The notes under the pieces were generated by a model. The model did no database searches, was not told the DNA's origin, and worked only from the letters and a program-made list of their open reading frames with translations. Shown here in pieces: positions 59,201 to 64,000 of a stretch of 64,000 bases of DNA. The DNA lies in assembly GCA_016714605.1 (NCBI GenBank), contig JADKDL010000013.1, positions 62,001 to 126,000 of the forward strand, given 5' to 3'. The stretch's first letter is position 1. The number at the start of each line of letters is the position of its first letter. Origin of the DNA: Bacteroidales bacterium. GTDB lineage: Bacteria > Bacteroidota > Bacteroidia > Bacteroidales > UBA1715. The translations under genes were made by a program, and so were the position numbers.

Positions 59201-59836
59201 TGGGCTTATGATATTGGTTTTGGTGGTTTAGATCACGTATTAGCATCTGGAGAAGATGTGAATGTTTTGGTTCTTGATACTGAGGTTTATTCAAACACCG
59301 GAGGTCAAGCTTCAAAATCATCTCCTACAGGTTCGGTAGCTAAGTTTGCTGCTGCTGGTAAACCAGTTCGTAAAAAAGATTTGGGAAGAATGGCAATGAC
59401 CTATGGTTATGTTTATGTAGCTCAGGTTTCTATGGGTGCTAATCAAGCTCAGTTATTGAAAGCAATAAGAGAAGCAGAAGCTTATCCGGGACCATCATTG
59501 GTAATTGCTTATTCACCTTGTATTGCTCATGGTATAAAAGGCGGACTTACTGCATCTCAAACAGAAATGAAGAGAGCTGTTGATTGCGGTTACTGGCATC
59601 TATATCGTTTTGATCCAAGCTTAGAAGCTGAGGGTAAAAATCCATTCCAATTAGATTCAAAAGAGCCTAATTATGATGAATATATGAATTTCTTGAAACA
59701 AGAGGTTCGATACACATCTTTACAGAAATTGTTCCCTGAAACTGCTCAAGGCTTGTTTAATCAGTCGCTTGAGGATGCTAAATGGAGATACAAACAGTAT
59801 AGACTTCTTTCAACAATGAATTATTCGGCTGAATAA
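56270..59836 (+). CDS. nifJ: Pyruvate:ferredoxin (flavodoxin) oxidoreductase
   Basis: A 1188-residue single-chain PFOR, converting pyruvate and CoA to acetyl-CoA, CO2 and reduced ferredoxin. Domains in order: YPITPSSDMAEHTDQFA (pyruvate/TPP pyrimidine domain), gamma domain, two 4Fe-4S sites (CIQCNQCAYVCPHAV at ~701 and CTGCGSCANVCPAP at ~759), CAGCGETPYVK, and TPP-binding GGDGWAYDIGFGGLDHVLASGEDVNV with SNTGGQ. Full length and intact. Single-chain NifJ suggests anaerobic or facultative fermentation and is common in Bacteroidota. Confidence 0.97.
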   Translation: MTDKRKFMTCDGNYAAAYVSYAFTETAGIYPITPSSDMAEHTDQFASQGKKNIFGDIVKVVEMQSEAGAAGVVHGALQAGALTTTYTASQGLLLMLPNMYKISGELLPGVFHVSARALAAQALSIFGDHQDVYAARMTGFAMLASGSVQEVMDLGAVAHVSALKASIPFLHFFDGFRTSHEIQKIQAWEYEQLAKLLDKDALAKFRAKALNSDNPVTRGTAQNPDVYFQAREAANPYYLAIPSIVENYMTEVNKLTGRNYQLFNYFGAADAEHVVIAMGSVSETIRETIDYLLKKGKKVGFLQVHLYRPFSAKHFLAALPKTVKKIAVLDRTKEPGATGEPLYLDVKDVLYGSANAPIVVGGRYGLSSKDTAPKHIAAVFANLELPESKNHFTVGIVDDVTFTSLVDGESINTVPAGTVECKFYGLGSDGTVGANKNSIKIIGDETEMYAQGYFAYDSKKSGGITISHLRFGKSPITSTYLVSNPDFVSCSEPSYLDKYDMLSGIKKGGTFLLNTFWDAKTVAKNLPDKVKKQLADNDVKCYIINATKVAEEIGLGNRTNSILQAAFFKLANVIPYEDAVKFMKSAVKKTYGKKGDDIVEMNIKAIDKGADNLEEVVVDKAWSALSSKSDFTIYQGITDKTDKELAAFVKNIAGVMNLQEGDKLPVSAFKEYADGTIPNGTAAFEKRGIAVNIPEWQPEFCIQCNQCAYVCPHAVIRPFLISEKELAGAPKGLKTLKPVGKGFEGLEYKIQVSPLDCTGCGSCANVCPAPKGKALIMKSFEEQLKVEKPNWDYISENVSYKDTILAKNTVKGTQFAKPYFEFSGACAGCGETPYVKLVTQLYGDRMVVANATGCSSIYGGSSPATPYIKDANGKGVAWANSLFEDNAEFGLGITIAQKKLRHRCADKLTESMSTLSAGLQAAAKEWIAVIDRGEESAAAAEKLIPALEAEKSELAKEILSLKQFLVKKSNWIFGGDGWAYDIGFGGLDHVLASGEDVNVLVLDTEVYSNTGGQASKSSPTGSVAKFAAAGKPVRKKDLGRMAMTYGYVYVAQVSMGANQAQLLKAIREAEAYPGPSLVIAYSPCIAHGIKGGLTASQTEMKRAVDCGYWHLYRFDPSLEAEGKNPFQLDSKEPNYDEYMNFLKQEVRYTSLQKLFPETAQGLFNQSLEDAKWRYKQYRLLSTMNYSAE

Positions 59837-59860
59837 TATATTGATATTATAAAAAATTAA

Positions 59861-59900
59861 GGGGCGACTTTTTCAATTAGAAAATAGTCGCCCCTTTTTT
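59861..59900 (+). terminator. Terminator of nifJ
   Basis: GGGGCGACT/AGTCGCCCC stem (16-nt loop) then T6, 25 bp after the stop. Confidence 0.9.
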
Positions 59901-59941
59901 ATTGCGTTGCTTAATTATTTGAGTCTATTACGTTTTGAATT

Positions 59942-60214
59942 GGAAAATAATATTATATGTTTAAGAAAAGGCTATTGATACTTATTAGGAGCGTAGCTCT
60001 GTAATATTCGTAGAAAAAGGTATTGGATATAGAACAGAGGGGCGTTCGCCCTGAAATAAAGTAAAAATTAATTAGTATATTTCAGATTGCAGAGCTACGC
60101 TCCTTAAAAATTTTTCCATATTAACTAATACTATGATTGCAGGACTCCGTCACTCAAATATATTGATTGCCTAATATAATAATTACATTTACCCACAGTA
60201 TTCGTTATAGAACC
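59942..60214 (-). repeat. 270-bp intergenic element, copy B (inverted)
   Basis: Reverse-complement match to 42520-42790 with a few substitutions and no large gaps. Together the two stand inverted, 17.2 kb apart, and each directly follows a terminator. No coding frame is common to both. The rest of the 480-bp gap holds no gene. Confidence 0.9.
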
Positions 60215-60317
60215 AATTATTTTCTATGATTTTATATAGTATAATATATAAATCATTCTGGTTGAGGTATAATAAAACACAAGTTCGTTTATAAAGATAA
60301 TAACTACAATTGAACAG

Positions 60318-60866
60318 TTATTCAGGAGTAGTTGTTTGAAACATACTGAAATTTACCGATCCGTAGTGCTTATGTTGATAAAAAAAAGGATTGCTACTAA
60401 ATGATATACTTTTAGGATGTTCAATAATCAACAATCCATCGGCAGCTAATAGACCCTTTTTTAATATTAGGTTGGGTAAGGTTTCCAATTCTTTCAAATC
60501 GTAGGGTGGGTCGCAAAAAATTAAATCATAAGTTTGTTTTGATGTTTTTATAAATTCAAAAACATCATTTTTTATAGGTTTAATGATATCTTTTACCCCT
60601 AATGCCAAAGCCGTATCTAGAATAAATTTATAATGGTTGTAGTTTTTTTCAATAGATGTTACCATTGTACAACCTCTCGAAGCCAATTCGTAACTGATAC
60701 TACCGGTACCTGCAAATAAGTCAAGTGCTGTTGTAGATTCAAAATCTATAAGATTATTTAAGATGTTAAAAAGACTTTCTTTTGCTAAATCGGTTGTTGG
60801 TCTTAAATTGAAATAGCCGGGCACAGTAATAATTCGCCCTTTTAATGTTCCGCTTATTACTCTCAT
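60318..60866 (-). CDS. rsmD: 16S rRNA (guanine966-N2)-methyltransferase RsmD
   Basis: A 182-residue Rossmann methyltransferase. Start MRVISGTLKGRIITVPG; SAM site LDLFAGTGSISYELASRG (~49-66); catalytic IFCDPPY (~116-122). It methylates G966 of 16S rRNA. It overlaps DUF3822 by 4 bp (ATGA at 60863-60866), so the two are coupled, as in other Bacteroidota. Confidence 0.93.
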   Translation of the reverse strand: MRVISGTLKGRIITVPGYFNLRPTTDLAKESLFNILNNLIDFESTTALDLFAGTGSISYELASRGCTMVTSIEKNYNHYKFILDTALALGVKDIIKPIKNDVFEFIKTSKQTYDLIFCDPPYDLKELETLPNLILKKGLLAADGLLIIEHPKSISFSSNPFFYQHKHYGSVNFSMFQTTTPE

Positions 60867-61699
60867 ATCATGGAAAATAAACCAACATGTTGATGATAAT
60901 AGAATCCATCTATCAAATTGCCGGATTTTTGGTTGAATAGCTCATCTGGTTTTAATAGTTGAACATCTTTTATAAATGTACATACACTGTGAAAATATGC
61001 ACTGTCGTGTTGCACCTTGCCCATCAATAAGACTTTGGTGCGTAGCGGATGCAATTTTAGTTGTTCAAAAATGTTCATTACAAAAAAAATGTAATCACTT
61101 ACATTCTTATATCTGAAAGAGTTTGAAAAAACTAATTTTGAATTTTTGAAAACGAGTATATCGAAAAATGCTGTTTGAATATTTATCCAAACAACGCTAT
61201 CTACAATGTTTTTAACCTCAACTAAAGCTTTCGTTATAACCGGAAAAGAATGGTGGTAAACAATAGCTTTATTCAATGAATTAGCTACTACTGATGAGAT
61301 ATATGAATTTAAGGTAAATACTAAATAAAAATCTGCTATTTTATTATATGAAAGCATGTCATCATCGTTGATATCATGACTTACTTCAAACATTTTTCTG
61401 AGGTTATTTACATTAAAAGCTACTTCGGGTAGTAGTATGCTCTGAAAAGAAGAAAACAGTATGGAGATTTTACGAAAAGAATTTTGAAATATTTCCTTTT
61501 CAAGAAATTCGGCTGCTTTACTCACAAAGTCATCGTAAAAAATGTCTATGGGCAAAGGTTCAAAATGGAAAGCTCTATACCGTTCACTATCCGATATTAA
61601 ATAAGAAAATCCATTCAAACTAAGTTGAATGGATAATTCTAAACTATTAAAATTTTTATTAGTATTAAAATTTCTCTCTTGAATTGAGATTATACTCAT
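60863..61699 (-). CDS. DUF3822 protein
   Basis: A 278-residue soluble protein in the DUF3822 family, a Bacteroidota-restricted group found next to rsmD. Visible family features are the alternating beta/alpha halves expected for an actin-like (ASKHA) fold, such as SIQLSLNGFSYLI at the start and VVWINIQTAFFDILVFKNSKLVFSNSF in the second half. No catalytic residues are known. Encoded just upstream of rsmD with a 4-bp overlap. Confidence 0.8.
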   Translation of the reverse strand: MSIISIQERNFNTNKNFNSLELSIQLSLNGFSYLISDSERYRAFHFEPLPIDIFYDDFVSKAAEFLEKEIFQNSFRKISILFSSFQSILLPEVAFNVNNLRKMFEVSHDINDDDMLSYNKIADFYLVFTLNSYISSVVANSLNKAIVYHHSFPVITKALVEVKNIVDSVVWINIQTAFFDILVFKNSKLVFSNSFRYKNVSDYIFFVMNIFEQLKLHPLRTKVLLMGKVQHDSAYFHSVCTFIKDVQLLKPDELFNQKSGNLIDGFYYHQHVGLFSMI

Positions 61700-61704
61700 A
61701 ATGT

Positions 61705-62517
61705 TTACTCCCAGTTTCCAGCATTGTTATTAGCTTCAGTAAGACTACCTACTTGTAAACCTGGAAATCCAGATTTTTTATTCATTTCATCATTTAAGTT
61801 TATAATCAACTGTCTGTCTAAATCTTTTAGTATTTGCTTGTTTTCTGCTTTTGCTTCAAAGACTGGCACCACAACTTTTGAACCGGTAAGTATTTTCGCT
61901 GAACCCATTTTAAAAACTTCACCACCAGAAAATGGAATATATTTCAATGAATCGATATTAAATTTTGCAGTTAATTTTTTGTCAAACATTAGTTTGTCTA
62001 CAATACCAACATAAGCTGTATCCCAACGAACTTCGCCTCTTGCTACTGCCAATGAATCTTCAATATCTCCTTTTTTCGAGATTTCCATTACAGAATCTTG
62101 TTTCATAAACTGAATGAGAGAGTCTATATTTGAACAATATCTTAAATATTTTGATTTATAAACTACCTGAACTTCTCTTATATCTCTCAATCTTTCGGCA
62201 ACAACAACAAATCTTTTTTGTTTTACTTCTTCAAACTCAATTGGTTTTTGAATACCTGATAGTAATGCATAGCTGAATATTACCACGAAAACTACCGATA
62301 ATGAAGTGAGAACTATTTTAGTATTATAAAAAAATGCTACAATACTGTTTTTAGATTTATCAATAGTATTGTACATATTGTCTTTCATTGAGACAGAACC
62401 TGAAATTTTTGCTACAAACATTAACAAATTCAATACAGCAAAATAGATTAGCACAAGCAAGAACACTATACCAAAAAAATAGGCTATAGATTTACCCAAT
62501 AAAAATAAAATTTCCAT
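61705..62517 (-). CDS. Two-helix membrane protein, unknown
   Basis: A 270-residue protein with two N-terminal membrane helices (~8-35 GKSIAYFFGIVFLLVLIYFAVLNLLMF and ~65-90 KIVLTSLSVVFVVIFSYALL) and a long, charged domain (~95-270) outside the membrane, rich in short acidic/basic helices and strands. No family is recognised. Its stop lies 5 bp before DUF3822, so it may head the operon with DUF3822 and rsmD. Function unknown. Confidence 0.75.
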   Translation of the reverse strand: MEILFLLGKSIAYFFGIVFLLVLIYFAVLNLLMFVAKISGSVSMKDNMYNTIDKSKNSIVAFFYNTKIVLTSLSVVFVVIFSYALLSGIQKPIEFEEVKQKRFVVVAERLRDIREVQVVYKSKYLRYCSNIDSLIQFMKQDSVMEISKKGDIEDSLAVARGEVRWDTAYVGIVDKLMFDKKLTAKFNIDSLKYIPFSGGEVFKMGSAKILTGSKVVVPVFEAKAENKQILKDLDRQLIINLNDEMNKKSGFPGLQVGSLTEANNNAGNWE

Positions 62518-62600
62518 CTTTTCAAATTTTAATTACAGTTTTTAGCAAAATTATGATTTTATTTGAGACTTCATAACGTAACTATTCAATTTTTAATAAA

Positions 62601-64000
62601 ATGTTGAAAGATTTTATTCTGTCTCTTTTTAATAAGAGTTTTTCTGGTTCATTTACTCAATCGCAAACCAATGCTATCGACTCACTTTCAACATTTATAT
62701 CAGACCTCGATGAACATTCTTTATTCATTTTGCATGGTTTTGCAGGTACCGGAAAAACAACGCTAATTAGTTCTATTATAGAAGTTTTGCAGTTGCTTAA
62801 ATTCAATTCAGTGCTATTGGCTCCTACAGGAAAGGCTGCAAAGATCATTTCTCTTTATAGTAATAAGCCTGCATTTACGATTCATAAGACCATTTACCGA
62901 CAAAAAAATAACTATTCTGCGTCTGGAAGTTTTGATTTGAATTTCAACACGTATTCAAATACTTTTTTTATAGTCGATGAAGCTTCAATGATTTCTGACC
63001 AAGAAATGCCTAACGCGGTGTTTGGTTCAGGTAGATTGTTGCAAGACCTTATGAGCTTTGCCTATAATAACAAAAACTGTCGCCTTATCTTGGTTGGCGA
63101 TACTGCTCAATTGCCTCCGGTTGGACTTGAGAGCGGCCCTGCTTTAGACAAAGACTATATAGAAAGGCAGTTTGATAAGAATGTATATTATACCTCGCTT
63201 ACCGATGTTGTGAGACAGGCGGAGTCATCGGATATTTTAATGAATGCAACCCAACTAAGAGAGCTTATTTTTTCATTTACACCTCAAATTCCAAAATTTG
63301 TTGTTAATAATAATTCTCAAATTGAGGCTGTTTCAGGAAACGATGCAGTGAATTTAATTGCCGATTCTTATGCTGCTGTGGGAATACATGATACAATTAT
63401 TATTACCAAATCAAATAAATTAGCTAACATTTACAATAATGGAATAAGAAACCGCATACTTTGGCATGAAGAGAAAATTTCGGTTGGCGACTATATAATG
63501 ATAGTAAAAAACAATTATTATTGGATAAAAGACAATCCCAAATTGGCTTTTATTGCTAATGGCGATACTGCTAAGATAACATCCATAAAACGTTTCCATG
63601 AACTGTATAATAAAACATTTGCTTCGGTGACTTTGTTTCTAACCGATTATGAAATTGAATTTGATGCCATTATTTTACTAGATACCCTTAGTTCAGAATC
63701 GGCAGCACTCACTGCTACCGAAAGCAATGATTTTTTCCTGGCCGTTATGGACGACTATGCCGACTTGAAAAGCAAAAAAGAGAAATATGATGCCATGAAA
63801 ACGAATAAATATTTCAACGCCTTGCAAGTGAAATTTGCCTATGCAGTAACCTGCCACAAAGCACAAGGCGGACAATGGAAAAATGTTTTCATAGATCATG
63901 GTTATATAAAAGAGGTGAGTCCGTCGGTAGATATGCTCAAGTGGTTTTACACTGCCATAACACGCTCGAAAGAAAAAATATACTTTATAAATTTGCATCA
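62601..64000 (+). CDS. RecD2-like SF1 helicase (partial, runs off window)
   Basis: At least 466 residues from the ATG at 62601 to the window edge, no stop. Walker A FAGTGKTTL (~52-60), motif II FIVDEASMIS (~122-131), LILVGDTAQLPPVG (motif III, ~165), and near the end the UvrD_C_2-type motif QVKFAYAVTCHKAQGGQW with TAITRSKEKIYF. This is the AAA_30/RecD-like layout: an ATP-driven DNA helicase. The starting gap to the divergent membrane-protein gene is 83 bp, so promoters overlap. Whether an extra domain follows lies outside the window. Confidence 0.88.
   Translation, partial: MLKDFILSLFNKSFSGSFTQSQTNAIDSLSTFISDLDEHSLFILHGFAGTGKTTLISSIIEVLQLLKFNSVLLAPTGKAAKIISLYSNKPAFTIHKTIYRQKNNYSASGSFDLNFNTYSNTFFIVDEASMISDQEMPNAVFGSGRLLQDLMSFAYNNKNCRLILVGDTAQLPPVGLESGPALDKDYIERQFDKNVYYTSLTDVVRQAESSDILMNATQLRELIFSFTPQIPKFVVNNNSQIEAVSGNDAVNLIADSYAAVGIHDTIIITKSNKLANIYNNGIRNRILWHEEKISVGDYIMIVKNNYYWIKDNPKLAFIANGDTAKITSIKRFHELYNKTFASVTLFLTDYEIEFDAIILLDTLSSESAALTATESNDFFLAVMDDYADLKSKKEKYDAMKTNKYFNALQVKFAYAVTCHKAQGGQWKNVFIDHGYIKEVSPSVDMLKWFYTAITRSKEKIYFINLH

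Overview
The window is AT-rich chromosomal DNA from a member of the Bacteroidota; the genus cannot be told from the sequence. Lineage markers are a type A and a type B (CHU_C) type IX secretion sorting domain, a PorD-like DUF4835 protein, PorE-like TPR/PD40/OmpA proteins, the bamD-rpoZ-coaBC-porD-recN gene order, a Rho factor with a long Asn/Gln-rich insertion, an rsmD-DUF3822 pair, and promoters with a TAnnTTTG -7 box.

Layout. 1-6.1 kb is a defence island built like an array of cassettes: three direct-repeat copies (304 bp where complete) each stand just upstream of one module, namely an AAA/ABC ATPase with a small PD-(D/E)XK-like protein, a ParE-type toxin-antitoxin pair, and an AriA/AriB (PARIS) system. 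6.1-11.9 kb is repeat-rich: a CarboxypepD_reg-domain protein, fourteen 21-bp tandem repeats, 28-bp palindromes, a broken OlsF-like ornithine-lipid synthase gene and a DUF1573 protein. 11.9-17 kb holds glnK-amt, plsY and a TPR-SpoIIE phosphatase. A Thr-Tyr-Gly tRNA cluster lies at 17.3-17.6 kb. Next are a 1056-residue T9SS cargo protein, DUF721 and a frameshifted M48 protease. 23.8-29.7 kb is the housekeeping run bamD-rpoZ-coaBC-porD-recN-fabI. 29.7-31.3 kb is a repeat graveyard with one small ORF. 31.4-40.7 kb is one giant frameshifted IgGFc/CHU_C adhesin. 41.4-48.2 kb has fba, rimO, glyA (frameshifted), a 58-residue winged-helix protein, an M23 peptidase and queE. 48.3-52.2 kb has two tandem PorE-like genes, the second badly broken. 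52.6-59.8 kb has rho, four tandem tiny Cys-rich lipoproteins and nifJ. 60.3-64 kb has rsmD, DUF3822, a membrane protein and a helicase that runs off the edge.

The main points for follow-up are the repeat-bounded defence cassettes, the uncharacterised ATPase/nuclease pair, the family of tiny Cys-rich lipoproteins, a 270-bp element present twice in inverted orientation 17 kb apart, and a set of short interspersed palindromic elements. Six genes carry frame breaks. Several of these sit in homopolymers (glyA, the first PorE-like gene), so part of the damage may be sequence error and not decay.
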